From: Rhizobiales bacterium CCH3-A5
GTDB lineage: Bacteria > Pseudomonadota > Alphaproteobacteria > Rhizobiales > Beijerinckiaceae
NCBI GenBank assembly: GCA_001556025.1
Contig: LSIB01000163.1
Coordinates: 124,001-188,000 of the forward strand
DNA: 64,000 nucleotides
Direction: 5' to 3'
Shown: piece after piece, positions 38,601-44,071 of the stretch
How positions within the stretch are numbered: position 1 is the stretch's first letter
Layout of the letters: each line of letters opens with the position of its first letter
Notes under the pieces: model-generated
The model's database searches: none
Told to the model about the DNA's origin: nothing
The model's input: only the letters and a program-made list of their open reading frames with translations
Made by a program: the position numbers and the translations under genes

Positions 38601-38988
38601 GGTCACGGTCGACGGCGCAGCCTCGGGCTCCTTCCAGCTCTACAATGGCGGCGATTTCGTCTTCAACGGCAGTTTCGACGGAGCGATCGCTTTCGGCGTC
38701 GATGACGAATTCGCCCAGTTCAACGGCGACTCGACCGTCGTCTTCGACGATCTGACGAACTTCAACGCCTTCGTCTCCGGTTTCTCGGCCGGAGATGTTG
38801 TCGCCTTCCGCGACATCGACGAGGCGACGGGCTTCTTCACCATCTTCGACGATGGGGCCAACTACATCGTCGAGGTCGGGGATCAGGACGACGTCGTCAC
38901 CCTGACCTTTCAGAACAGCTTCGACATCAACAGCCTCAGCCTCGAGGCGCTGAACGGCGAGGGCTTCCGCTCGCTGGTTCTGATCTGA
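26650..38988 (+). CDS. giant secreted RTX / Ig-like mosaic protein with embedded vanadium haloperoxidase-type domain
   Basis: 4112 residues, acidic, with no Sec signal peptide. Order seen: eight RTX nonapeptides (about 14-87); a VCBS-like module (about 179-277); cadherin-like and Ig-like repeats (about 402-1170), two of them a near-identical pair of 189 residues; a PAP2/vanadium haloperoxidase domain (about 1176-1567) with K1440, R1447, S1483-G1484-H1485, R1536 and H1542 at the spacings of the vanadate site; more Ig-like modules (about 1574-1880); a carboxypeptidase-regulatory-like module (about 1887-1970); a helical, coiled-coil-prone part (about 2198-2480); LVIVD-type repeats (about 2641-2967); Big-like modules (to about 3184); and a beta-helix (about 3186-4010). 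The end resembles RTX C termini (VSGFSAGDVVAFRDI), so type I secretion is likely. Haloperoxidase versus phosphatase activity cannot be decided from sequence. No secretion genes are adjacent. Confidence 0.88.
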   Translation: MRFLIGSFCNDVLGGGNGNDILLGLSGSDVLQGGRGNDILIGGSGSDQIFGGAGNDLLLGNNGNDLLDGGVGSDIVDGGSGDDIAIYRMSENRGARDVYSGGSGKDTLRLAFTAAEWNDPRVRLEVIAYAAFQAAHTNRRGEADNDVFRFQSFDLRASAFEKLEVYVDGRRVEIGDAPVTARDDAAQAGENGSVVINVAGNDSTPDGIGAVTLVSGPTKGTVTLRADKTFLYTPGAAMNALGAGQRTTDTFTYRISDRDGDSGVATVTVTIIGENDAPTVTVVNPATDAEGDAGTPSVRTIDLFRDLTMATDPDQTDTPVFRTGSILVQAGPGSATGNTALIAVNQTTGVISYDRAAFDFLNTGQSAIYRISFDVRSGSDTVTRTVTLTITGITDVPGDTTPPPAPTLTLAAASDSGAAGDRLTNDSTPTLTGTAEAGATVTILRNGVSIGTALAAANGSWSFTTAVLADGLHNFSATARDAAGNNGPASTALALTIDTGAPAAPALALAAASDSGAAGDRLTNDNTPTLTGTAEAGATITILRNGAIAGTTTAAADGGWTYTSAALADGTHAFTAFATDAAGNAGPASAALALTIDTAAPGLPAIDLAAAEDSGASDSDDLTNRASVTLSVSAETGSTVTLNGQSAVAVAGLASFTVALAEGVNGFSATATDAAGNVSAAGILSITRDSDADLGDDLAVTLGDGLINAMERAAVGFALSGLDADATATLTFASTGGGAITRTLSANGTGTIDLSSLGDGAISVSVSAGDAAGNTATGSGFGATLDTLAPDAPVIDLVAADDSGASDGDNLTNLASVTLSVAAETGATVTLNGQSAVATAGAASFTVALVEGANAFSATATDAAGNTSAAGTSTVTRDSDADADNDLAVSLGDSLINAAERAAVAFTLTGLDADAIASLTFSSSGGGSLTRTLSENGTGAIDLSSLGDGAITVSVAASDAAGNTATGSGASATLDTTRPAAPTLALDAGSDTGTPGDGATLDTTPTLTGTTEPGATVTILRDGFGVGSATADASGNWSFTSADVTAGPYSFAAIATDAAGNAGPASAAFALTIENAAPAEISLALSASDEASAPGDDTTTGSVVTLVGATEAGATVTLGSGPQAMTTIADTQGLFRFDDIALSLGGNAFTVTASLAGQTIATQTVTLTREAAAANAPDNAAVNWIRIALGLVAEESSAPTYASRALAMESLAVYNVMAAIDGTPGYLINAQAALGASAEAAVATAAHDILKALYPGQSFDLAAELAESLALVADGQSEDDGVALGGDIAARVLALRQNDGWDIVVNDTGSDAVGKWQPTAPFYAPGLDAQWATLDTFALDTPDQFRPDAPPDVHSDAFLAAYSEVKELGASDSTTRTADQANIARFWAAGVGTYTPSGMWNDIAAKLVDEGSVGLSATARLFAQLNLAMADAGIAAWDAKYTYDYVRPITIIREAQNLNDPRIVEDRDWFPLIPTPPFPEYVSGHSTYSAAAATVLTDFFGETTAFSITSKSLANGTVPRSFDNFWDAAFEAGESRVFGGIHYRFSSEAGYELGSAVGNLVLSAFDAASDAIAPRILLAQEPGFVSDTIPVLTGSVLDNVSGVSSLSYSLDGAAFVALAFAADGSFSLDLAALLAGQPDGLHDISLRALDAAGNLGTFNAFRFAVATAPPVASLAPESVQQGETILAGERLTGFVPLSEGNALAALTYRFDGGPKTSVAFDASNGFDQALDLRTIAPGARQLVLEITDVAGNVAIQTYDVTVPTPPFTIVAIEPEADEMQVGVTYRPLVEFSRAVDASTLTASSFYATDSSGAVIPATIVPFADGLGAWLLFQETLPGSQAITLHIDGSEIRSRDGTFLDAALTGAGGSNLTQVFTTVSTTGVPGTTITGYVLDPGADREMMTPDDVRAGPLGLNNFATNTYLSKLAGVKVYVIGQEDKAVFTDADGLFTLTDMPAGNVKLVIDGRTAAMTEAGIFFPEMVMDLTIRPGIVNTVMGSMGPAEAQEFNAGNLAVYLPRIDDDIFVAIGTGAPTVVQATSSANSSLTGDQLSRMSLTVAPGSVVDGAGNPVAVEVGIATVPPSMVMDMLPEGVLQHSFDITIQVRDVNGQPIDDPVFTTPAILAMPNTFGLAPGEKTFVLSFDHTTGRLVINGTATVSADGLSIVTDPDSGILAPGWHGIAPGSRGRGGVSGPCDPPGTPELDEVRQAYQEFYDKTNQTLDDASTLNSLLGAAGANTTPVGKALDVRGTYNDLKTLSDSSLRAGDAFRRGDVVGGLLESGQVFVDSVSVFTDFMGFIPGPIGRIANAYGVVLNSAKRAGQVSSENLDILTGQKQQIRQTADEVKAQQRWVPPTVTPQQEQQRQQNLQRLEEAELRYREESQRQTEIIEETTTYFETVIEFLEMVQPGGSGPGPNPDSVELAEMADRIKDFADSQIELIGGEFSLEYEFLYQLEEEYLLALQQVIDDIAAEIGVTIPAMAAMSGASLGGLTGGVVMGANFFPNQPAQAEVPSVVYGQTMYYLLENLDSGSELRGQFNAMAGIDQFLAPNTLYRLTVFDPVSRDIGQTVFQSRPTGQATDIPNVLLFDDAGAVGAGGFTARAANVLGINPNIRDNFIAGVQDEAALLGGFANTPALASTTGVIGSVSLLGDAKAVVVESDDVNGGRLTAYVATGDYGLALVNVSDPLAPAILSQIDLLGTATDVAVDGATDLVAVATGASGVAIVDANLANAPRLVRTLNVAATQVEIFDGLAYVVSGGIVSAYDMATGQQVKGLLLPGANYPVTGLAIENGRLFALEYNPGVGPRLTVIDIASPVLSILSTLQLPFAARGSDNAADGLLTVSGGIAYLPAGSGAGLGAAGGYATVNVSDPAAPFLVSTPDQEGIAGGALALNGSGRALTVQRLNVAEANSFADRNLVDVVDVANPANTGVLINRILLPENAVPTAVTVAGGNAFVATSDGLSVVRYLQIDRLGVAPTINFTTNLVDADPLTAGIQAQALEASRVTFDLTVFDDVQVRSVELLVDGRVVQTDLSVPLSLSTVLPSIAGNGGPNVTLALRATDTGGNVTTTAPITVTLTADTTPFNLINVTPDDGETVGQTRKVSYLFSKALAPTSVTLANFVLKTQAGDVVTATGIALRENGTRVEISYDALPLGQYQGTIKAPLVRDLSGQRLGAADFVGTADFTVAAFDNSWIGGIVGDWTLAANWSDGAAPDATDSVFIQTVPGGTINFDQTANFGNAIVESLTMTGGGSLVYDSAPTVNGRPFRGIETSYLSNDGLIDIGKFGALTVKGDLHNEGTIRLSATATNVPGTFGGSIGRLVLGEGDLTIDGGGVIEMGNDPVSVLTAAQLAGRRKGEQDLGFYDAGIPSVVTNLDNTIRGGGEITGEMTLINGAAGVIESTIDKRLTLSTYIFNISDFGGVVFYERGLIENDGLIRATATSTLKIDNVNIQNQDGVIRADGENSLVWFEFNPIVDGGLIEAVGSGAFLLSYGATLRNLTIDNAQGANLLLVSRNTANSNSQATSLENVTLRGDINVSPPDSAGATLSLKGEIVIEGADSEIILFDGASTPARLLIAGDTRISGGGVITIIDGGVGHEIVSGAVVQYPFADPDNPTGEPGQPDAIDLVNVDAAFRWAGTIKPFYDLTDVEFYDASGNYQTVQRPQTAPLHIVNYAAGTIESYLNISGGPRPLILDGFQGGPPTLAGNYNISNAGLIRASNGVGLEIRNSAVQQYVDPFEHPTQAGQFGTLAAHGFDSDVTLDNATVVGGRIETIAGGDIIVTDEGFTGRGAVFQSAAIRIDQDSTLRIENNAQLDISAFLFGRTETELRNDGTIAIISGGGNDARLTVGGEFGGDLTITSDDFGEIILRDASSSGLRGSLGNGYGGGERLRIVNQGVAGDGDFAVDMELRVEGGQGLRLSADAGGLIDVRSYFVSVAAFSQIIAEGGLVEIDGTVDNYGVIDAYAGSLRFTGAVQGGGTTITRGEDTLVTVDGAASGSFQLYNGGDFVFNGSFDGAIAFGVDDEFAQFNGDSTVVFDDLTNFNAFVSGFSAGDVVAFRDIDEATGFFTIFDDGANYIVEVGDQDDVVTLTFQNSFDINSLSLEALNGEGFRSLVLI
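28495..29628 (+). repeat. tandem 567-bp (189-residue) duplication inside the giant gene
   Basis: The unit starting at the codons for ASDSDDLTNRASVTLSV (28495) recurs 567 bases later as ASDGDNLTNLASVTLSV. Matching landmarks keep the same offset, for example RDSDAD at 28711 and 29278. Each unit contains an Ig-like module (TVTLNGQSAVA, FSATATDAAGN) plus a second module (LGDGLINAMERAAV). The second copy runs to about 29575, where it passes into a different Ig-like repeat. Confidence 0.8.
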
Positions 38989-39008
38989 ACCTCAGGCGCG
39001 ATGCGGCC

Positions 39009-39704
39009 TCAAACGAAGCCGCACTGCGTCCGCAGGCCGGCCTGCCGCTCTCCGCAGAGCAGGTCGATCAGCGTGCGCGCCGCCTCCGGCGCGGCCGCAC
39101 CGGTGACGATGCCTGCCGTGTAGAGCGTCGTCAGGTCGCAGCCGGGCGGCAGCGCCATCACCAGCATCACGCCCGGCGTCGCCAGGATCTCGGTGACCTG
39201 CGTGCAGCCGATCGGGCGCTGCTCCGGCGCATTGGCCAGCGCCGCCATCGCGGTCGCGCCGTTCGGAAATGTCCGCAGCCGGGCCGAGACCTCGTCGAAA
39301 ATGCCGAGCCGCCTCATGACGCCAGCGAAATGGATGCCGGCGGTCGATTGCTCGGCATCGGGCATGTAGATCGCGTCCGACGCCAGCAGCGCCGCCTTGA
39401 GCGCCTCGCCATCGGTGACGATGGGTGCGCGGTCGGCGTTGCGAACCGCAATCGCGGTCTCGACGCCGCCGATCGCGGCGAGCGAGTCCGGCGCGACGAA
39501 GCCGCTTTGCGCCAGCGCCTGCATGATGGCGTCGGTCAGGATCGCAACATCGGCCGGCTCGCCGGCCTCCAGCCGCGCGCGCATCGCGCCGACCGCGCCG
39601 AAATTGCCTGCGATGCCGAATCCTGTCGCAGCGGTGAAATCCGGTTCGAGCGCGCGCACGAGGCCCTGCGCCGCGCCGCCGCTGAAAATCCTGAGTGCCT
39701 GCAA
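39009..39704 (-). CDS. ModA-like substrate-binding domain protein without signal peptide
   Basis: A 231-residue periplasmic-binding-protein type II fold of the molybdate-binding family: LRIFSGGAAQGLVRALEPDF at the start, GEPADVAILTDAIMQALAQSG, and an end resembling ModA proteins. It begins straight at the mature fold, so it should stay in the cytoplasm. It is the last gene of the molybdenum-hydroxylase operon, with three bases separating it from the large subunit. A role in molybdate or cofactor handling for that enzyme is possible, or it may bind an organic ligand; neither is shown. It is convergent with the giant gene, 20 bp away. Confidence 0.75.
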   Translation of the reverse strand: MQALRIFSGGAAQGLVRALEPDFTAATGFGIAGNFGAVGAMRARLEAGEPADVAILTDAIMQALAQSGFVAPDSLAAIGGVETAIAVRNADRAPIVTDGEALKAALLASDAIYMPDAEQSTAGIHFAGVMRRLGIFDEVSARLRTFPNGATAMAALANAPEQRPIGCTQVTEILATPGVMLVMALPPGCDLTTLYTAGIVTGAAAPEAARTLIDLLCGERQAGLRTQCGFV

Positions 39705-39707
39705 CGC

Positions 39708-41837
39708 CTACTCCATCGCCGATATGATGCGCTCGCGCGTGATCGGCATCCGCCGGACCCTGACGCCGAGCGCGCTGTGAATGGCGTTCGCGAGCGCAGC
39801 CGCCGTGGGCCCCTGCGCCGCCTCGCCCGCGCCCAGCGGCGGATGCTCCCCGCCGGGCATGATCTCGACGGAAACCGCCGGGACCTCGCTGAAGCGGAGG
39901 ATCGGATAGCTTTCCCACGAGGCGCTGGTGACCTCCTCGCGCGTGAAGGCGACCTCCTCCTTCAGCGTCCAGCTCACCGCCTGGATCGCCCCGCCCTCGA
40001 TCTGGTTGACCACGCCGTCGGGATTGATCGCCTCGCCGACATCGACCGCGATCCAGAGCTGCGTCGCGCGCGGCTCAGCCGCGACATCGATCTCGGCGAC
40101 GACGGCGCACCAGGCCCCGGTGTTTTTGTAGCGGGCAAGCGCGAGACCGCGTCCGCGTACCTCGGGAATCGTGGCGCGACCCCATTCGGCCATCGCGGCT
40201 GCCCGCCCCAGCACGGCCCGCGCGCGAGGTTCCGCGAGATGACGCAGGCGAAAGGCGAGCGGGTCGTCTCCGGCGTCGAGCGCGAGTTCGTCCATGAAGG
40301 ACTCGATCGCGAAGACGTTGCCGAAAGCCCCGAGCGCCCGCATCGAGGAGGTGCGCAGCGGCATCTCCGTGACGCGGTTCTTGGCGATGGTCCAGCGCGG
40401 AAAATCATAGAGCGGCACGGCGTTGCGCTGCGCCCCGCCGCCGCCCGCCAAAGGCGGGTCCTGCGCGATGTAGCGCGGGAACGGCCTTTCGAGATCGAAG
40501 GAGGCGAGCAGGGCCGGACTCGTGGCGCGGCCGGGCCGCCCGACATAGCCATTGCTCCAGATCGTGTGACGCCAGTCGACCGGATCGCCGGCGTCGTCGA
40601 GATCGGCGCTGATCTCGATCGCCATGCCCGCCCCGAAAGGCGCGCAGGCCAGTTCGTCGGCTCGCGACCAGCGAACGCGCACCGGCTGACCGGAGACGGC
40701 GCGCGCAAGCAACGCCGCATCCAGCGCGACATCGTCGGCCCCGTTATGGCCGTAGCAGCCCGCGCCCTCGGCATGGCTGACCCTGATAGCCTCGGGGTCG
40801 AGCCCGAAGACCAGCGCGAGATCGGCGCGCAGGTTGAAGACGCCCTGGCTGTGCGTCAGAACCTGCAGCGCGTCACCGGCCCAATGTGCGATGGCGCAGG
40901 AGGGTGCGATCGAGGCATGAGCGAGGAACTGCTTCTCGTAGTGCCGCGTGATGGTGCGGGCGGCGACAGGGCGCGCATCCTCGCCGCGCGTATCGACGAC
41001 CGATGCCTCCGCCGGCTGGCTTTTCAGCCAGCCCGGCAGGTCATGCGGATCTGGCAGCGCGAATCCGTCGCTCCAGCGCGCGGCGGACGCCAGCCGCGCC
41101 AGCGCAGCTTCGGCCTGCGCTTCCGTTTCGCAAACCACGCCGACGAAGCTGCCGTCGCGAACGATCCTGCGCAGCCCCGGCAGCCCGGCAAGCCGCGCCT
41201 CGTCCAGATCGTCCAGAACCGCGCCCGGACGTGGCGGGCGCAGCACGCGGCCATGCAGCATGCCGGGCGGCGCGAGATCATGGATAAAGGGCCGTGACGC
41301 GAAGATCTTGCCGGGAATATCGATGCGCGGCGTCGACTGGCCCGCGAGCCGGCGCTGATCCGGTGATTTCGGCGCGATGGCAGGGTCGGCTTCGCAGGCC
41401 AGCGAGACGGCCGTCGCGAGTTCCCAATAGCTGGTGGCGAGGTTGCCCGGTCCGGTGACGACGCCGTCCTCGACACTGAGCGCCTCGGCCGGGACGGAGA
41501 ACTGCCGCGCCGCTTCCGCCAGAAACAGACCCCGCGCCTGCGCCGCGACGCGCCGCACCGACTGGCCGCAATCGGAGACCGAAAGGCTGCCGGAGGTGAC
41601 GCCCTCGTTGGGGCTGACCGCCGTGCCGGCCGGGACGAGCCGGACGCGCTCGGGCGCGATGTCGAGTTCGTCGGCGCAGATCTGGACGAGCGCCGTGAGA
41701 ATGCCCTGCCCGATCTCGACCTTGCCGGGCGAGAGCGTGACATGGCCTTCTGGCGACACGGAGAGCCAGCGGTCGAGCCGTGGCGTCGCGCGCAGGCTGA
41801 CGGGCAGGCCGTCCACGATCTTGGCGGCTACGCTCAT
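39708..41837 (-). CDS. xanthine dehydrogenase family molybdopterin-binding subunit
   Basis: A 709-residue catalytic subunit of a two-subunit molybdenum hydroxylase in the IorB/NicB branch. Seen are VEIGQGILTALVQICADEL (cofactor-binding), the central TRHYEKQFLAHASIAPSCAIAHW, SSMRALGAFGNVFAIESFMDELA, and the C-terminal PLGAGEAAQGPTAAALANAIHSALG, whose Glu is the catalytic base of the family. It has no fused cytochrome domain. It would hydroxylate an N-heteroaromatic or related compound next to the ring nitrogen, with electrons passing through the small subunit. The start overlaps the small-subunit stop in ATGA. Confidence 0.9.
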   Translation of the reverse strand: MSVAAKIVDGLPVSLRATPRLDRWLSVSPEGHVTLSPGKVEIGQGILTALVQICADELDIAPERVRLVPAGTAVSPNEGVTSGSLSVSDCGQSVRRVAAQARGLFLAEAARQFSVPAEALSVEDGVVTGPGNLATSYWELATAVSLACEADPAIAPKSPDQRRLAGQSTPRIDIPGKIFASRPFIHDLAPPGMLHGRVLRPPRPGAVLDDLDEARLAGLPGLRRIVRDGSFVGVVCETEAQAEAALARLASAARWSDGFALPDPHDLPGWLKSQPAEASVVDTRGEDARPVAARTITRHYEKQFLAHASIAPSCAIAHWAGDALQVLTHSQGVFNLRADLALVFGLDPEAIRVSHAEGAGCYGHNGADDVALDAALLARAVSGQPVRVRWSRADELACAPFGAGMAIEISADLDDAGDPVDWRHTIWSNGYVGRPGRATSPALLASFDLERPFPRYIAQDPPLAGGGGAQRNAVPLYDFPRWTIAKNRVTEMPLRTSSMRALGAFGNVFAIESFMDELALDAGDDPLAFRLRHLAEPRARAVLGRAAAMAEWGRATIPEVRGRGLALARYKNTGAWCAVVAEIDVAAEPRATQLWIAVDVGEAINPDGVVNQIEGGAIQAVSWTLKEEVAFTREEVTSASWESYPILRFSEVPAVSVEIMPGGEHPPLGAGEAAQGPTAAALANAIHSALGVRVRRMPITRERIISAME

Positions 41838-42313
41838 GCGGCCTGCGCCCGCATCGCGGCGGCGGCGCGCGCCACCGCCCGGACGATCCGGTTATGCGCG
41901 CCGCAGCGGCACAGATGTGGATCGAGCGCGGCGCGGATCGCTGCCTCGTCAGGATCGTCGTCGTTCGCCAGCAAAGCGGCCGCGCCGATCATGATGCCGG
42001 AGATGCAGTAGCCGCATTGCATCGCCTGTTCGGCGATCAGGGCCGACTGGATCGGATGCGGCGCGTCTGCCGAGCCGAGCCCTTCGACGGTGACGATCGC
42101 CTTGCCTTCGACCGACCAGAGCGGCGTATTGCAGGCCGGAACTGGATGGCCATCGACGAGCACGCGGCAACTTCCGCACAACCCCTCGCCGCACCCGAAG
42201 CGGGCCGCCTTCAGGCCGATTTCCTCGCGCAGCACGTCGAGCAGCGTCGCATCGGGCGACGACGCGACGGCCCGGACCTCGCCATTGACGATCAGGGTCA
42301 GGCCGTCGCTCAT
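41834..42313 (-). CDS. (2Fe-2S)-binding subunit of molybdenum hydroxylase
   Basis: A 159-residue electron-transfer subunit. The plant-type [2Fe-2S] domain has C41, C46, C49 and C61 (FGCGEGLCGSC...C). The second cluster in the helical domain has C100-x2-C103 and C135-x-C137 (QCGYC, LCRCG). This is the small subunit of the IorA/NicA type. The ATG of MSDGLTLIVNGE is preferred over a longer frame that would overlap the TctC-type gene; it begins five bases after that gene's stop. Confidence 0.93.
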   Translation of the reverse strand: MSDGLTLIVNGEVRAVASSPDATLLDVLREEIGLKAARFGCGEGLCGSCRVLVDGHPVPACNTPLWSVEGKAIVTVEGLGSADAPHPIQSALIAEQAMQCGYCISGIMIGAAALLANDDDPDEAAIRAALDPHLCRCGAHNRIVRAVARAAAAMRAQAA

Positions 42314-42318
42314 CTGCG

Positions 42319-43299
42319 TCAGTTGACCTTGATCTGAGCCGTTTCGATGACGCGGGCCCATTTCACGATGTCGGCCTTGATGAACTCGCCGAACTGCGCC
42401 GGGCTCATATCCATCGCCACCGTGCCCTGCTTGGCATAGGCTTCCTTGACCTCGGGACGATTCTGCGCGGCGCGCACGGCAGCGTTGAGCTGGTCGACGA
42501 TGGCTTGCGGCGTGCCGGCAGGCGCCATCAGGCCGAGCCAGATCGTCGCCTCGTAGTCCTTCAGGCCCGCCTCGGCGGCGGTCGGCACGTCGGGCAGCAG
42601 CGCCGAGCGGGCCGCGCCGGTGACCGCGAGCGCACGGACCTGGCCGGCGGCGATGCTCGGCGCGGTCGTCGTCACAGAATCGATCATCATCTGGACATGC
42701 CCGCCGATGACGTTGCTGCGCGCCTCGCCGCTGCCGCGATGGGGCACATGGACGATGTCGGTGCCGCTCAGCGCCTTGAAGCTCTCGCCAGCGAGATGAT
42801 AGGGCGTGCCGACGCCCGACGAGGCGTAGTTGAGCTGCTTGGGCTTCGATTTCGCCAGCGCGATGAACTCCTGCAGCGTCTTGGCCTCGACCGCCGGATG
42901 GACGACGAGGACGAGGTCGGCGGCGTTGACCGGCGCGATCGGCACGAGGTCGGTGGTCAGCTTGTAGGCCTTGGCCGGCACCAGCGTCTCGTTGGCGGTG
43001 TGGGTGTTGGACATCATCAGCAGCGTGTAGCCGTCGGGCGCGGCGCGTGCCGCCTCGACCGTGCCGATGACCGCACCCGCGCCCGGCTTGTTCTCGATGA
43101 CGAAGGGCTGCTTCAGCGCATCCTGCAATTGCTGGCCGATCGCGCGGGCATAGATATCGGCCGGGCCGCCCGCGCCGAATGGCACGATGATCCGGACAGG
43201 CTTGTTGGGATAGGACTGCGCAAGCGCAGCCGCCGACATGGCGAGCGAGGCCGCGAAGGCGAGGCCGGCCAGTTTTCCAAGATGTCTTGCAAGACGCAT
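42319..43299 (-). CDS. tripartite tricarboxylate transporter (TctC/Bug family) substrate-binding protein
   Basis: A 326-residue periplasmic binding protein. The signal peptide covers about residues 1-27 (KLAGLAFAASLAMSAAALAQ). The Bug-family features are YPNKPVRIIVPFGAGGPADIYARAIGQ, VIENKPGAGAVIG and VHVPHRGSGEA. The TctA and TctB membrane partners are not in this window, as is common for Bug proteins. Because it sits between the FAH-family gene and the hydroxylase genes, it probably captures the substrate of this pathway. Confidence 0.93.
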   Translation of the reverse strand: MRLARHLGKLAGLAFAASLAMSAAALAQSYPNKPVRIIVPFGAGGPADIYARAIGQQLQDALKQPFVIENKPGAGAVIGTVEAARAAPDGYTLLMMSNTHTANETLVPAKAYKLTTDLVPIAPVNAADLVLVVHPAVEAKTLQEFIALAKSKPKQLNYASSGVGTPYHLAGESFKALSGTDIVHVPHRGSGEARSNVIGGHVQMMIDSVTTTAPSIAAGQVRALAVTGAARSALLPDVPTAAEAGLKDYEATIWLGLMAPAGTPQAIVDQLNAAVRAAQNRPEVKEAYAKQGTVAMDMSPAQFGEFIKADIVKWARVIETAQIKVN

Positions 43300-43341
43300 G
43301 ATGGTTCCTCCCCGTTGATCGGCCGCTCGGGCGGCGCTTGT

Positions 43342-43818
43342 TCAGGCAATCTTGTTCTCGAGCACGCCGATACCGGCGATCTCGATCCGAACCACGTCTC
43401 CGGCGACCAGGAATTTCGGCGGCGTGAAGCCGATGCCGACGCCGACGGGCGTGCCGGTGGCGATGATGTCGCCGGGCTCCAGCGTGATGTAGGCGGAGAT
43501 CGTCGAGATCAGCGTCGGGATGTCGAAGATCAGGTCGGCGACCGTCGCGTCCTGCCGCAACTCGTCATTGACCCAGGTCTTCAGGCTGAGCCTGCGCGGA
43601 TCGGGCGCCTCGTCGGCGGTCATCACGGCCGGGCCCATCGGGCAGAAGCCGTCTATGCCCTTGCCGAGAACCCATTGCCGGTGCTTCTGCTGCAACAGCC
43701 GCGAGGTCACGTCGTTGACGATGGTGTAGCCGAAGACGTGCTCCAGCGCCTTGTCCTTCGCGATGCCGCGCCCGCCCGTCCCGATCACCACGGCGAGTTC
43801 GCCCTCGTAATCGACCGA
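43342..43818 (-). pseudogene. fumarylacetoacetate hydrolase family gene, 3' part (disrupted by IS110)
   Basis: Encodes the C-terminal 158 residues of an FAH-family enzyme: SVDYEGELAVVIGTGGRGI, YTIVNDVTSRLLQQKH, FDIPTLISTISAYITLEPGDIIATGTPVGVG. These include metal-binding acidic residues of the fold (E and D in DYEGE). The first part is at 45412-45825. Joining the two without the intervening element gives an intact frame of 296 residues (HLDTTD followed by SVDYEGE). Family members cleave or decarboxylate acylpyruvates and similar products of ring cleavage. As it stands the gene cannot make the full protein. Confidence 0.9.
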
Positions 43819-43869
43819 GTTCGTAACCGGTATGACGGGTGCGGTGCCATCTGGACTGGCTTCAGTTCG

Positions 43870-44050
43870 TCGAGCTGCAGCGTATGGTGAGACCATCCGG
43901 GACAGGGGCACCGGGAGCACGTGAGTGCGGGCAGGCCGATGTATTCGATGAGCTGAGAGCTCGCGTTAGTAGCTGGCCGCCCCTGCGACCTGCCCGGTTG
44001 CGCCGAGAGCGCGGATCCGTAGGTGTCGTGTCGCCCGCCGCTCCCGTTTC
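43870..44050 (+). ncRNA. candidate bridge RNA region of the IS110 element
   Basis: IS110-group elements encode a structured RNA in the long left end that guides the recombinase. Here the left end contains a perfect 8-bp stem, CGGGCAGG (43928-43935) with CCTGCCCG (43989-43996). It encloses a 53-nt loop with an inner hairpin, GAGCT-GAG-AGCTC. A second hairpin, GCGC-CGAGA-GCGC, follows at 44000-44012. Short stretches resemble the target (CCGAG at 44003-44007, CGGAT at 44012-44016), but five-base matches are weak. The position is supported; the exact ends and guides are not. Confidence 0.4.
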
Positions 44051-44071
44051 CAACCGGGGAAGGAGCAATAG

